Below, in pieces: positions 43,200-52,120 of a stretch of 64,000 nt of DNA. The translations under genes were made by a program, and so were the position numbers. How positions within the stretch are numbered: position 1 is the first letter of the stretch; every line of letters starts with the position of its first letter. The stretch comes from Janthinobacterium tructae (GTDB lineage Bacteria > Pseudomonadota > Gammaproteobacteria > Burkholderiales > Burkholderiaceae_D), in the NCBI RefSeq assembly GCF_006517255.1, contig NZ_CP041185.1, positions 4,650,001 to 4,714,000 on the forward strand. The letters run 5' to 3'. A model generated the notes under the pieces. The model saw only the letters and a program-made list of their open reading frames with translations, ran no database searches and was not told the DNA's origin.

Positions 43200-44156
43200 T
43201 TGACACAAGCGCGTCTGCTGTTCCTGTTCTTGATCCTGTGTTGCGCCTCGCTGTTGGTCGGCGCCAGGCACATTGCCTGGACGCAGCTGTTTGCGCTGTC
43301 CGGCGCGCTGTCCGCTGATGCATGGCTGACGCTCACGGCCAGCCGCCTGCCGCGCCTGGCGGCGCTGGTGCTGACGGGCGTGGGCCTGTCCGTCTGCGGT
43401 GTCATCCTGCAGCATATCGTGCGCAATAAATTCGTCGAACCGGCCACCTCGGGCGGCCTCGACGCGGCCAAGCTGGGCATCCTCGTGTCGCTGACCGTGG
43501 CGCCCGCAGCGGGCACGGCGGGCAAGATGGCGTTCGCGCTGGCCTTTTGCTTTGCCGCCAGCTTGCTGTATGTGGCGCTGATCCGCCGTATCCGCTTCAG
43601 GAACACGATTCTGGTGCCCGTCATCGGCCTCGTGTATGGCGGCGTACTCAGTGCCGTGGCCGAGTTTTATGCCTACCGCAACAATATCCTGCAAAGCATG
43701 CAGGGCTGGCTGCTCGGCGATTTTTCGCGCATCGTGCAGGGCAACTATGAAATCATTTATCTGATCCTGCCCATCGTTGCCCTCACGTATTTGTACGCGC
43801 AGCGTTTTACCGTGCTGGGCATGGGAGAAGGGATGGCCACCAGCCTCGGCCTGAACTATGCGGGCACGGTGGCGCTGGGCCTGATGCTGGTGGCCGTCAC
43901 GGTGGCGGCCACGGTGATCACGGTAGGGGCGATTCCGTTTGTCGGGCTGGCCATTCCGAACCTGGTGGCTTTGCGCCATGGCGACAACCTGGGCCGCACC
44001 CTGCCCATCGTGGCCCTGTGCGGCGCCTCGCTGCTGCTGGCCTGCGACATCGCCGGGCGCTTGCTGATCTATCCATTCGAGGTACCGATCGGCCTGACGG
44101 CGGGCGGCGTGGGCGGCGTGCTGTTCCTCATATTGATCATCCGGGGACGGCGATGA
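43200..44156 (+). CDS. FecCD-family siderophore permease, first subunit (FatD/YclN-like)
   Basis: 318 residues from a TTG at 43200, the only in-frame start before the first helix (LLFLFLILCCASLLVGA); an upstream ATG at 43192 is out of frame. About nine membrane helices with family motifs LPRLAALVLTGVGLSVCGVILQHIVRN, FVEPATSGGLDAAKLG, GMGEGMATSLGLNYAGTVAL and FVGLAIPNLVALRHGDNLGR. It pairs with the next permease to move the ferric siderophore across the inner membrane. It begins 13 bp after the ABC pair and overlaps the second permease by 4 nt. Confidence 0.9.
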   Translation: MTQARLLFLFLILCCASLLVGARHIAWTQLFALSGALSADAWLTLTASRLPRLAALVLTGVGLSVCGVILQHIVRNKFVEPATSGGLDAAKLGILVSLTVAPAAGTAGKMAFALAFCFAASLLYVALIRRIRFRNTILVPVIGLVYGGVLSAVAEFYAYRNNILQSMQGWLLGDFSRIVQGNYEIIYLILPIVALTYLYAQRFTVLGMGEGMATSLGLNYAGTVALGLMLVAVTVAATVITVGAIPFVGLAIPNLVALRHGDNLGRTLPIVALCGASLLLACDIAGRLLIYPFEVPIGLTAGGVGGVLFLILIIRGRR

Positions 44157-45103
44157 GGCGCGTACTGAAGCCGCGGACGCTGTCGCTGCTCGTGTTTGCC
44201 CTGGCGCTGACCTTTCTCTTCCTCTGCGCGAATTTTGACTTTGATTACGTCATCCCCAAGCGCCTGGCGCGCCTGGCCGCCATCGTCATCGGCGGCGTCT
44301 GCGTGGCCGTCTCGTCCATCGTGTTCCAGACCATCGCCAGCAACCGGATACTGACGCCGGCCGTCATGGGTTACGAAGCCGTGTATCTGCTGCTGCAGTC
44401 GCTGCTGATCCTGGCGATGGGCATGCACAGCGTGCTGCTGCTGGGGCCGAGCGGCAATTTTGTCGTATCGATCGCGCTGATGCTGGCGTATTCCTGGGCC
44501 ATCCACTATTGGCTGTTTCGTGATGGCAAGAACAACGTGTATTTCCTCTTGCTGCTGGGATTCGTGCTGACGATGGTGATCGGCACGTTCACCCAGTTCA
44601 TCCAGCTGCGCATCAGTCCCGGCGAATTTGCCATCTTGCAAGGATTCAGCCAGGCATCGTTCAACAAGGCGCAGCCCGCACAATTGCTGACCTCGGCCCT
44701 GCTGGTGGGCGCCGCCTGCGTGGCCGTGCTGAAAGCCTTGCCGGCGCTCGACGTGCTGGCGCTGGGCCGCGAGCAAGCCATCTCGCTCGGTATCGATTAC
44801 CGGCGCATGGTGCAGCTGCAGCTGGCGCTGATCGCCGTGCTGGTGGCGGTGTCGACGAGTCTGCTGGGTCCGACGGCCTTCATGGGCATCTTTGTGGCGA
44901 ACACAAGCTATGCCCTGGCCCGCACGGCGCGCCATCGCGTCATCTTGCCATTGGGCTGCGCCATCGCCATCGCCATCTTCCTGGCCGCCCAGTTGCTGGT
45001 CGAGCACGTTTTCAATTACCGGACCACGGTCGGCATCCTCGTCAACCTGGTGTGTGGCGCGTATTTCCTCGCGCTCATGGTCCGCACCCGAGGCACCGCA
45101 TGA
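44153..45103 (+). CDS. FecCD-family siderophore permease, second subunit (FatC/YclO-like)
   Basis: 316 residues, about nine membrane helices. Motifs: PKRLARLAAIVIGGVCVAVSSIVFQTIASNRILTPAVMG, GREQAISLGIDYRRMVQLQL and FMGIFVANTSYALARTARHR. These match the second permease of the catecholate/petrobactin-type (Fat/Vct/Ycl) importer family. ATG 44153 overlaps the first permease stop and the gene overlaps the ATPase start by 4 nt, so the whole importer is translationally chained. Confidence 0.9.
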   Translation: MRRVLKPRTLSLLVFALALTFLFLCANFDFDYVIPKRLARLAAIVIGGVCVAVSSIVFQTIASNRILTPAVMGYEAVYLLLQSLLILAMGMHSVLLLGPSGNFVVSIALMLAYSWAIHYWLFRDGKNNVYFLLLLGFVLTMVIGTFTQFIQLRISPGEFAILQGFSQASFNKAQPAQLLTSALLVGAACVAVLKALPALDVLALGREQAISLGIDYRRMVQLQLALIAVLVAVSTSLLGPTAFMGIFVANTSYALARTARHRVILPLGCAIAIAIFLAAQLLVEHVFNYRTTVGILVNLVCGAYFLALMVRTRGTA

Positions 45104-45870
45104 TCCATGTCAAACAGATTGAAAAAAGCTACGGCGCCAGGCGCGTGCTGGCCAACGCCAGCGCGCAGTTTCCCAGGGGGAAAGTGACATCTTTGATCGG
45201 CCCCAACGGCGCCGGCAAGACGACCTTGCTGATGCTCATCGCGCGTCTGCTGGAAGCGGAGCAGGGGGAAATTCTGCTTGGCGGGCGCAGCATCGCGGAC
45301 ATTCGCATTGCTGACTATGCACGGCAAGTGGCCACCCTGCGCCAGTCGCCTGATTTCAACCTGCGCCTGACGGTGGAAGAACTGGTCGCATTCGGCCGCT
45401 TCCCCTACAGCCGTGGCACGCTGACGCCGCAGGACCGGCTGGCCATCGACGAGGCGATCGCCTTTTTGTCGCTCGAAGCGCTGCGTGCCGCGTATGTCGA
45501 TGAACTGAGCGGCGGCCAGCGCCAGATGGCCTTCCTGGCCATGACGATTGCCCAGCAGACGGACATTTTGCTGCTCGACGAGCCGCTCAACAACCTCGAC
45601 ATGAAACACGCCGTGCAGATCATGCGCGCCCTGCGCCGCCTGTGCGACGAGCAGGGCCGCACCGTGATTCTGGTGATCCACGACATCAACTTCGCCGCCA
45701 ATTACTCGGACCACATCGTCGCCATGCAGGGCGGCACCGTGCGCTATGCTGGCCCCGCGCACGAGGTCGTCACCGAGGAACGCTTGCGCGCCCTGTACGA
45801 CATCGATTTCCACATCGTGCGCAACGAACGCGGCTGCGTGTGCAATTACTTTACCCCCACAGGAGCTTGA
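45100..45870 (+). CDS. Siderophore ABC importer ATPase (FecE/YclP-like)
   Basis: 256 residues, a single ATPase domain: Walker [16 protein letters not shown]-loop VATLRQSPDF, RLTVEELVAFGRFPYSRG typical of iron-siderophore ATPases, signature LSGGQRQMAFLAM, Walker B ILLLDEPLNNLD and switch His VIHDINFA. It energises the two permeases directly upstream. The ATG at 45100 overlaps the permease stop. AGGAG inside its last codons serves the next gene. Confidence 0.93.
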   Translation: MIHVKQIEKSYGARRVLANASAQFPRGKVTSLIGPNGAGKTTLLMLIARLLEAEQGEILLGGRSIADIRIADYARQVATLRQSPDFNLRLTVEELVAFGRFPYSRGTLTPQDRLAIDEAIAFLSLEALRAAYVDELSGGQRQMAFLAMTIAQQTDILLLDEPLNNLDMKHAVQIMRALRRLCDEQGRTVILVIHDINFAANYSDHIVAMQGGTVRYAGPAHEVVTEERLRALYDIDFHIVRNERGCVCNYFTPTGA

Positions 45871-45871
45871 G

Positions 45872-46855
45872 ATGATCTGCAACCAACCCCGTCTGGCAAT
45901 CGCCGTGCTGCTCGCCGCCATGGCGGTCTTGCAAGGCTGTACCGACAAGACGGCGAGCGTACCGCCGGCGCCTGCCGCCTCGGCCACACAGCCGGCGTTT
46001 GCTCCCATCACCATCGTGCACAAGCTGGGCACGACGGTGATCGAACAGCGTCCCCGGCGCGTGGCCGTGCTCGACATGAACGAAGTCGATTTCCTCGATC
46101 AGCTGGGCGTGCCGGTCGCCGGCATGGTGAAGGATTACGTGCCGCACTTTCTCATCCGCTACAAGGAGGACCAGGGCATCCGCGACCTGGGCGCCATCGT
46201 GCAGCCGAATCTCGAACATATCCACGCGCTCCAGCCCGACCTGGTGCTGATGACGTCGATCCAGGCAAACCACTATCAGGAGCTGAGCCAGATCGCGCCC
46301 ACCTTGCACTTCGACGTGGATTACCAGAACAGCGAGAGCAAGCACATCGAGGTGGTCAAGCAACACTTGCTGACACTGGGACGTATCTTCGGCAAGGAAG
46401 ACCTTGCTCGCCAGAAGGCCGCCGAGCTCGATGCGAAGGTGGCGGACGCGCGCAAGGTGACGCAGGAGCGTCCCGAGAAGGCGCTGATCGTGCTGCACAA
46501 CAACGGCGCCTTCAGTGCATTCGGCGTGCAGTCGCGCTACGGCTTCGTCTTCGATGCGCTGGGCGTCAAACCGGCCAGCACGGCCATCGAAGCGGGCTTG
46601 CATGGGCAGCCCATTTCCAGCGAGTTCATCCAGCAAGCCAATCCCGACATCATTTATGTTGTCGACCGTACGGCCGTGATGGAACACCGTCCCGTCATGA
46701 CGGCCGAACAGATGGCCAATCCGCTCTTGCGCCAGACCAATGCCTGGAAGAACGGTCGTGTCATCTTTGTCGATGCCGATGCCTGGTACATCACGGCAGC
46801 CAGCGTGACGTCGCTGAAACGGGTGATCGACGACGTGCTCAGGGGGTATGAATAA
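45872..46855 (+). CDS. Siderophore-binding lipoprotein (CeuE/FatB/YclQ family)
   Basis: 327 residues. Signal peptide LAIAVLLAAMAVLQGC gives a lipid anchor. The mature protein has the class III periplasmic binding fold: ITIVHKLGTTVIEQRPRRVAVLD, EVDFLDQLGVPVAGM, IHALQPDLVLM, and NPDIIYVVDR near the end, closest to CeuE/FatB/YclQ proteins that bind catecholate or mixed catecholate siderophores. It delivers the ferric siderophore to the two permeases. The start at 45872 has AGGAG 6 nt upstream. Confidence 0.92.
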   Translation: MICNQPRLAIAVLLAAMAVLQGCTDKTASVPPAPAASATQPAFAPITIVHKLGTTVIEQRPRRVAVLDMNEVDFLDQLGVPVAGMVKDYVPHFLIRYKEDQGIRDLGAIVQPNLEHIHALQPDLVLMTSIQANHYQELSQIAPTLHFDVDYQNSESKHIEVVKQHLLTLGRIFGKEDLARQKAAELDAKVADARKVTQERPEKALIVLHNNGAFSAFGVQSRYGFVFDALGVKPASTAIEAGLHGQPISSEFIQQANPDIIYVVDRTAVMEHRPVMTAEQMANPLLRQTNAWKNGRVIFVDADAWYITAASVTSLKRVIDDVLRGYE

Positions 46856-46887
46856 TAGAAGTTATTTTTGTAATGATTCGTATTTGC

Positions 46888-46921
46888 ATTGAGGGTTTTG
46901 CCTTTTCGTTCGGGAGATAGG
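46888..46921 (+). promoter_or_regulatory. Candidate FecI-type ECF promoter, copy 2 (receptor)
   Basis: ATTGAGGGTTTTGCC, four bases, CGTTCGGGA, GATAGG: 31 of 34 positions equal the copy at 39574-39607. It stands 41 bp before the TonB receptor ATG. AATGATTCGTATTTGCATT at 46872-46890 just upstream is only a weak Fur-box candidate. Confidence 0.65.
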
Positions 46922-46962
46922 GTGAGAACAAGCAATCATCCCATCTGAAAAGGACTTAACTT

Positions 46963-49410
46963 ATGACAACACGCATGGCGACACGCCACCTTCCCGCCTT
47001 GAACCTGAGCCGTATCGCCACTGCCGTGCAACTGGTGCTCGTCACGGGCCTGACCGTGGGGGCGCTGAGCGCGGCTAGCCCGCCAGCCTTTGCGCAAGCG
47101 GCGCAAGTCCGGCAAGCGTTCAGCGTGCCGGCCGGTGCACTGGGCCTGGCGCTCAACACCTTTGCTGCCGAGGCAGGCGTCGAACTGACGGTTGATGCAG
47201 GTTTGCTGCAGGGCAAGCACAGCGCCGGCCTGTCCGGCAGCTACAGCGTGCCCGAAGGATTTTACGAATTGCTGCGCGGACACGGCTTGCAGGCCGTGCG
47301 CGAGGGCAATGGCAGCTACACGCTGCGCCGCGAGCCGGCGCACAGCGCCAGTGCAGAGGCCGCCGCAATCATGCCGGCCGTGACGGTGTGGGGCACAGGC
47401 AATACTGTCACCGATGCCTACGCAGGCGGGCAAGTGGCGTCCGGCGGGCGCGTGGGCTTTCTGGGCGACAAGGATTTCATGGAAACCCCGTTCAACACCA
47501 TCAGCTATACGGATAAATTCATCGAAGACCGGCAAGCGCGCGACATCACCGATGTGATCTCGGCCACCGATCCCACCGTCTTCAGCAGTGGCATGACGGG
47601 CATCATCGGCGAGAATTATTCGATACGCGGGTTCAGTTCCGGCACCAGCGACGTCGCGTTCGGCGGGCTGTTCGGCGTCTCGCCCGTGTACCGTACCTCG
47701 CCCGAGATGTTCGAACGCATCGAAGTGCTGAAAGGCCCGTCGGCCTTGCTCAACGGCATGCCGCCGGGCGGTTCGGTGGGCGGCAGCATCAATCTGGTGC
47801 CCAAGCGCGCGGGCGAGGCACCGCTGGCGCGCGTGACGGCGTCGTATATGTCGGATTCCCAGTTCGGTGGGCATGTTGATCTGGGTCAGCGCTTTGGTGA
47901 AAACAAGCAATTCGGCATCCGCATCAACGGCGTCTACCGCGACGGCGATGGCGCCATCGAGCATCAGAAAAAGAAGACCCAACTTGCGTCCGTGGGACTC
48001 GACTGGCGCGGCGTTGGCGCGCGCCTGTCCGCCGACCTGTACAGCAGCGAAGACCGCGCGCGGGGCTTGAACCGTGGCGTCAACCTGGCAGCCGGCTTGC
48101 CTGTGCCGCGTCCGCCGAAAGCGGAGACCTTGCTCAATCCCAGCTGGGCCTTCTATGACACGAAGGACAAGGGCGCCATGCTGCGCGGCGAATATGACGT
48201 GAGCGAACAACTGATGGCGTATGCCGCCATCGGCGCCGGCAAGGCCGATTACCAGTCGACGGGCGCCTACCTGATCCAGGTGTTCAATACGGCCGGCGAC
48301 TACCGCACCAATCTGGCCGACCTGGGTTTTAAACTGGAAAAACAATCGGCGGAAGCGGGCGTGAAGGGCAAGTTCCGCACAGCCGGCATCAGCCATCAAT
48401 GGGCGGCCAACGCCACGTATTACCACCACACGGACCAGCAGTTCGGCCGCAGGAATACCTTGGCGCAAGATTGGATCACGAATATCTACCATCCCGTCTG
48501 GGGTCCAGCGACCCGCTTCGAGGCGCCGCAAATTTCGAAGACGGAATTGCGCCTGGCCAGCTATGGTCTGGTCGATACCCTGTCGTTTGTGCAGGATCAA
48601 GTGCAACTGACGGTGGGCTTGCGGCGCCAGGAAGTGCTCAGCGACAGCTTCAACGTGAAGACGGGGGCGCGAACCTCCCGCTATGACGCCGCCGCCACGA
48701 CGCCGGCCGTCGCCCTGCTGGTCAAAGCCGCCAGGAACGTTTCGCTGTACGCCAACTACATCGAAGGCTTGAGTCAGGGTGCGACGGCCCCCATGACGGC
48801 GGCCAACGCGGGGGAAGTGTTTGCCCCGTATAAATCGAAGCAGATGGAGGCCGGCGTCAAGGTCGACCTGGGCGAATTCGCCCATACGCTCAGCGTGTAT
48901 GAAATCAGACGCCCCAGCAGCTATGTCGATCCGGTCAGCAATGTCTTTTCCTTTGGCGGCGAGCAGCGCAACCGCGGCGTCGACTGGGGCTTTTTCGGCG
49001 CGCCCGTGCGCGACATGCGCCTGATGGGCGGTATCGCCTATGTGGACCCGACCCTGGCCAGGACGGATGACGGCGTCAACCAGGGCAAGCAGGCGGCGGG
49101 CGTGCCCAAGCTGCAGGCCAAGCTGGGCGTGGAGTGGGATGCGCCGCCAGTGCCGGGGCTGACCCTGACGGCGAACGTGACGGCGGCATCGAAGCAATAC
49201 ATCAATGAAGACAATTCATTGTCGGTACCGGGCCGCAGCGTATTTGACCTGGGCGCGCGCTATGCCACCCGTGCCGCCGGCCGGCCGTTGACCGTGCGCG
49301 CCAGCGTGAACAATGTGGGCAACAAGGCGTATTGGGCGTTGCCGCAATGGACCAGCCTGGGGCTGGGCGCGCCGCGCACCTTCATGCTGTCGGCCACGAC
49401 GGACTTTTAA
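46963..49410 (+). CDS. TonB-dependent siderophore receptor with signalling (STN) domain
   Basis: 815 residues. After a signal peptide (SAASPPAFAQA), an STN domain (~45-125: QAFSVPAGALGLALNTFAAE, LSGSYSVPEGFYELLRGHGL) contacts FecR. A TonB-box-like VTVWG precedes the plug (~170-290: DITDVISATDPTVF, ENYSIRGFSSGTSDVAFGG, MFERIEVLKGPSALLNGMPP, GSINLVPKRAG), then the 22-strand barrel ending in Phe (ATTDF), the usual outer-membrane assembly signal. It imports a ferric siderophore and signals its presence. AAGGA lies before the ATG. It has its own copy of the ECF-type promoter motif. Confidence 0.94.
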   Translation: MTTRMATRHLPALNLSRIATAVQLVLVTGLTVGALSAASPPAFAQAAQVRQAFSVPAGALGLALNTFAAEAGVELTVDAGLLQGKHSAGLSGSYSVPEGFYELLRGHGLQAVREGNGSYTLRREPAHSASAEAAAIMPAVTVWGTGNTVTDAYAGGQVASGGRVGFLGDKDFMETPFNTISYTDKFIEDRQARDITDVISATDPTVFSSGMTGIIGENYSIRGFSSGTSDVAFGGLFGVSPVYRTSPEMFERIEVLKGPSALLNGMPPGGSVGGSINLVPKRAGEAPLARVTASYMSDSQFGGHVDLGQRFGENKQFGIRINGVYRDGDGAIEHQKKKTQLASVGLDWRGVGARLSADLYSSEDRARGLNRGVNLAAGLPVPRPPKAETLLNPSWAFYDTKDKGAMLRGEYDVSEQLMAYAAIGAGKADYQSTGAYLIQVFNTAGDYRTNLADLGFKLEKQSAEAGVKGKFRTAGISHQWAANATYYHHTDQQFGRRNTLAQDWITNIYHPVWGPATRFEAPQISKTELRLASYGLVDTLSFVQDQVQLTVGLRRQEVLSDSFNVKTGARTSRYDAAATTPAVALLVKAARNVSLYANYIEGLSQGATAPMTAANAGEVFAPYKSKQMEAGVKVDLGEFAHTLSVYEIRRPSSYVDPVSNVFSFGGEQRNRGVDWGFFGAPVRDMRLMGGIAYVDPTLARTDDGVNQGKQAAGVPKLQAKLGVEWDAPPVPGLTLTANVTAASKQYINEDNSLSVPGRSVFDLGARYATRAAGRPLTVRASVNNVGNKAYWALPQWTSLGLGAPRTFMLSATTDF

Positions 49411-49415
49411 GCCGG

Positions 49416-50252
49416 CTAGTCGTCCGGGCCGCGCGCCTGGCTGCTTGAACGTTGCCACGTCCACAGCAAGCCGATACCGGCCGAGGTGCCGCTGTTCTGG
49501 CGCAGCAGGGGGCTGGCACGGTTGGCGGCGCTTGCGTAGTTGTCATAGCGTACAAAGGCAAAGGCGCGCCAGTCCTGGTGCAGCCGGTAGGAACCGCCCA
49601 GGCCCAGGCGCGTGAGCATCAGCCCGCTTTTTGCCGCATACGCCGGACGCTGGCCGGTGGCAAACGCCGGGCTGACGCCATAAAAGTAATCGTTGATGGC
49701 GGCATTGCCCAGTACGGCGCCGACGCTGGCATAGACGTGCCATGCCTGCTGATCGCCTTGCAGTGCATACACGAGGCGCGGTTCGAACGTGGCGCCCTGG
49801 CGGCGCAGGCCGCCGCGCGCTTCGATGACGGCGCGCAAGGGCAGTTCCAGGCCCAGGCGGCTGTGTTGCGTCGGCTCGGCCAGCTTGATTTTCAGGCGCG
49901 GGCCAAATTCCACCAGGGTGCCCAGGTCCGGCATGCCGTGCCGGGCCGGCACGTCGCTGGACCTGGCCGGCAAGGACAGGGCGAAACCCACGTCGAATTC
50001 CACTCGGTCCGTATTGAGCAGGCGCGCGCCCACGCCGGAGCGGTCGGCACGCAGCACTTTCCCGCGATAAATCAAATAGGGCAGGGCCAGGCTGCGCGTC
50101 GAGCGCTCGCTGGCGCCGGGATAGGCGGGCGTGACGGCCGTGCCGCCGAAGATGCCCGCTTCCCATAAGGGTAACGCTGGCTCGGCGGCGCACGCGGGCG
50201 CCATGGCAGCGAAGAGGGCGGATGTGGCCAGCAGCGTGCGTGTCACTCTCAT
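49416..50252 (-). CDS. MipA/OmpV-family outer-membrane protein
   Basis: 278 residues from ATG 50252, with AGGAAAG upstream and a signal peptide (LLATSALFAAMAPACAA). The mature part matches MipA/OmpV: WEAGIFGGTAVTPAYPGASE, LPYLIYRGKVLRADRSGVGARLL, then alternating beta strands and YRLHQDWRAFAFVRYDNYAS near the end. MipA scaffolds peptidoglycan enzymes in E. coli; other members are porin-like. The C-terminus continues past the expected last strand as SSSQARGPDD. It converges with the receptor gene, separated by 5 bp. Confidence 0.85.
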   Translation of the reverse strand: MRVTRTLLATSALFAAMAPACAAEPALPLWEAGIFGGTAVTPAYPGASERSTRSLALPYLIYRGKVLRADRSGVGARLLNTDRVEFDVGFALSLPARSSDVPARHGMPDLGTLVEFGPRLKIKLAEPTQHSRLGLELPLRAVIEARGGLRRQGATFEPRLVYALQGDQQAWHVYASVGAVLGNAAINDYFYGVSPAFATGQRPAYAAKSGLMLTRLGLGGSYRLHQDWRAFAFVRYDNYASAANRASPLLRQNSGTSAGIGLLWTWQRSSSQARGPDD

Positions 50253-50269
50253 CGGTGGACTTTCCTGTG

Positions 50270-50764
50270 CTAGGGAGGTGTGCCGCAAGACTTGCCCACC
50301 GGCAGCGATTCCCGGTCGGCAAAGGCGCCCAGGGCCGACGATTGATGAAAGCCCAGTTCGTTACGCACTGCCAAGGCTTCCGTCGACTTGCCCTGGCGGT
50401 CATATTGGTCGATCAGCGCCTTGTAGCTGAGCGCGCTCGACCGTTCGCTCTTCTTTGCCAGCGCGATGGCCTGGCGGAAATGAAACTCGGCCGCATCGTA
50501 GCGGCAGGCCCCGCTGGCGGCGCGTCCCGCCTGGTGATGCAGCCGCGCCTGCCAAGCGAAGTCGCCCCGGCCCAGTTCGGCATTGTCGACAGCCGCCTCA
50601 TAGCTGCGCATGGCCTGCGCCCAGTCGCCCTGGCTGGCCGCCTCGCGTGCGAACTGCTCCTGCTGCGCGGCCATGCGCAGTTCGGTTTGCGTGGAGCAGG
50701 CGCCCAGCGCGATCAGGATCAGCGGCAGGACGAGGCAAGAGCGGAAGGGGAGTAGTGTGGACAT
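50270..50764 (-). CDS. Small lipoprotein with TPR-like helices
   Basis: 164 residues from ATG 50764. Signal peptide LVLPLILIALGAC ends in a lipobox. The mature part has helix pairs spaced like tetratricopeptide repeats: REAASQGDWAQAMRSYEAAV, ARLHHQAGRAASGACRYDAA, EFHFRQAIALAKKSERSS, KALIDQYDRQGKSTEALAVR. No known family beyond the TPR-like pattern. The reading frame extends upstream through the asparaginase leader but without homology. It is just upstream of the MipA-like gene on the same strand (17 bp), probably in one operon. Confidence 0.65.
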   Translation of the reverse strand: MSTLLPFRSCLVLPLILIALGACSTQTELRMAAQQEQFAREAASQGDWAQAMRSYEAAVDNAELGRGDFAWQARLHHQAGRAASGACRYDAAEFHFRQAIALAKKSERSSALSYKALIDQYDRQGKSTEALAVRNELGFHQSSALGAFADRESLPVGKSCGTPP

Positions 50765-50897
50765 GGCGCCACTGTAGCGCATGCGCGGGCGCGCACGTTT
50801 GCGCGGGACGCATGAATTGGGGGATTCGTGCGGCACCGATGACATATAATTTGCACACGACTTTGTTATTTTTGACATATCACCGAACAGGAGCACC

Positions 50898-51992
50898 ATG
50901 TTTTCACGTAAATTCCATTCTTGTGCACAGCTGATGCTGGCCACCTTGCTGATGGGCTTTGTCGCCGCGTCCCCTGCGCGCGCGCAGCAAGCGGCCGTCA
51001 AATTGCCGAATGTGGTGATCCTGGCCACGGGCGGCACCATCGCCGGCAGCGGCGCCGACAGTACCACCACCGTCGGCTACACCTCGGCCACCGTGGGCGT
51101 CGAGCGCCTGATCGCGGCCGTGCCGGAACTGAAGAAAGTGGCGAATGTGAAAGGCGAGCAAGTGTTCCAGATCGCCAGCGAAAGCATGGGCAATAGCCAC
51201 TGGCTGGCCCTGGCCAAACGCATCAACGTGCTGCTGGCCTCGAACGATGTCGATGGCGTGGTCGTCACGCACGGCACCGATACCATCGAAGAGACGGCGT
51301 ATTTCCTGAACCTCACCGTGAAGAGCCACAAACCCGTGGTCGTGGTGGGCGCCATGCGTCCGTCGACCGCCATTTCGGCCGACGGCCCCATCAACCTGTA
51401 CAACGCCGTGATGCTCGCTGGCAGCAAGGAAGCCGTGGGCAAGGGCGTGCTGGTGGCCTTGAACGACCAGATCAACGCGGCGCGCGAAGTGACCAAGACG
51501 AACACCTCGACCACCGATACCTTCAAATCGCCGGAACTGGGCATGCTCGGCTACATCCAGGGCAGCAAGGCCTTTTTCTACCGCCAGTCGACGCGCAAGC
51601 ACACGCTGGAATCGGAATTTGACATCAGCAAGCTCGATGCCCTGCCGCAAGTGGACATCGTGTATGGCTACGCCAACATGAACCGTGTCGGCATGGATGC
51701 CTTCATCGCCGCCGGCGCCAAGGGCATCATCCACGCGGGCGTGGGCGATGGCAGCGTGGCCGCGCAAATGAAGCCGGCCCTGGTGGAAGCGCGCCAGAAG
51801 GGCGTGCTGATCGTGCGTGCTAGCCGCGTCGGCCAGGGCATCGTGGCGCGCAATGGCGAAGCCAACGACGATGAACTCGACAGTGTCGTGTCCGACACCC
51901 TGAACCCGCAAAAAGCCCGCATCCTGCTGATGCTGGCCTTGACCAAGACCAACAGTACGCAAGAAATCCAGCGTATTTTCTATACCTATTGA
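50898..51992 (+). CDS. ansB: Type II L-asparaginase, periplasmic
   Basis: 364 residues with a signal peptide (LATLLMGFVAASPARAQ). Both active-site threonine motifs are present: LATGGTIAGSG and VVTHGTDTIEETAYFL; GAMRPSTAISADGPINLYNA and HAGVGDGSVA are also typical. It hydrolyses L-asparagine (and often glutamine) to the acid and ammonia in the periplasm. AGGAG precedes the ATG at 50898. It is divergent from the lipoprotein gene. Confidence 0.93.
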   Translation: MFSRKFHSCAQLMLATLLMGFVAASPARAQQAAVKLPNVVILATGGTIAGSGADSTTTVGYTSATVGVERLIAAVPELKKVANVKGEQVFQIASESMGNSHWLALAKRINVLLASNDVDGVVVTHGTDTIEETAYFLNLTVKSHKPVVVVGAMRPSTAISADGPINLYNAVMLAGSKEAVGKGVLVALNDQINAAREVTKTNTSTTDTFKSPELGMLGYIQGSKAFFYRQSTRKHTLESEFDISKLDALPQVDIVYGYANMNRVGMDAFIAAGAKGIIHAGVGDGSVAAQMKPALVEARQKGVLIVRASRVGQGIVARNGEANDDELDSVVSDTLNPQKARILLMLALTKTNSTQEIQRIFYTY

Positions 51993-52006
51993 TCGCCGTC
52001 ACGCCG

Positions 52007-52027
52007 GCCCAGCCACTGCGGCTGGGC
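52007..52027 (+). terminator. Possible terminator hairpin after asparaginase
   Basis: GCCCAGCC (52007-52014) pairs with GGCTGGGC (52020-52027) over a 5-nt loop, but only a weak T-rich stretch follows. Confidence 0.35.
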
Positions 52028-52120
52028 TTGGCTGATTTACGCTAGCCCGCTTTGCTGCCATACTTCGCATCTGAATAATTTCCTGGCAGAAGCAGCAATA
52101 CTGTTCCTTGTCCCCTGTTC

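Noticed and set aside
46936..49197. 753-codon open frame on - opposite the TonB receptor
   Set aside because: Antisense to a receptor with complete plug and barrel motifs.
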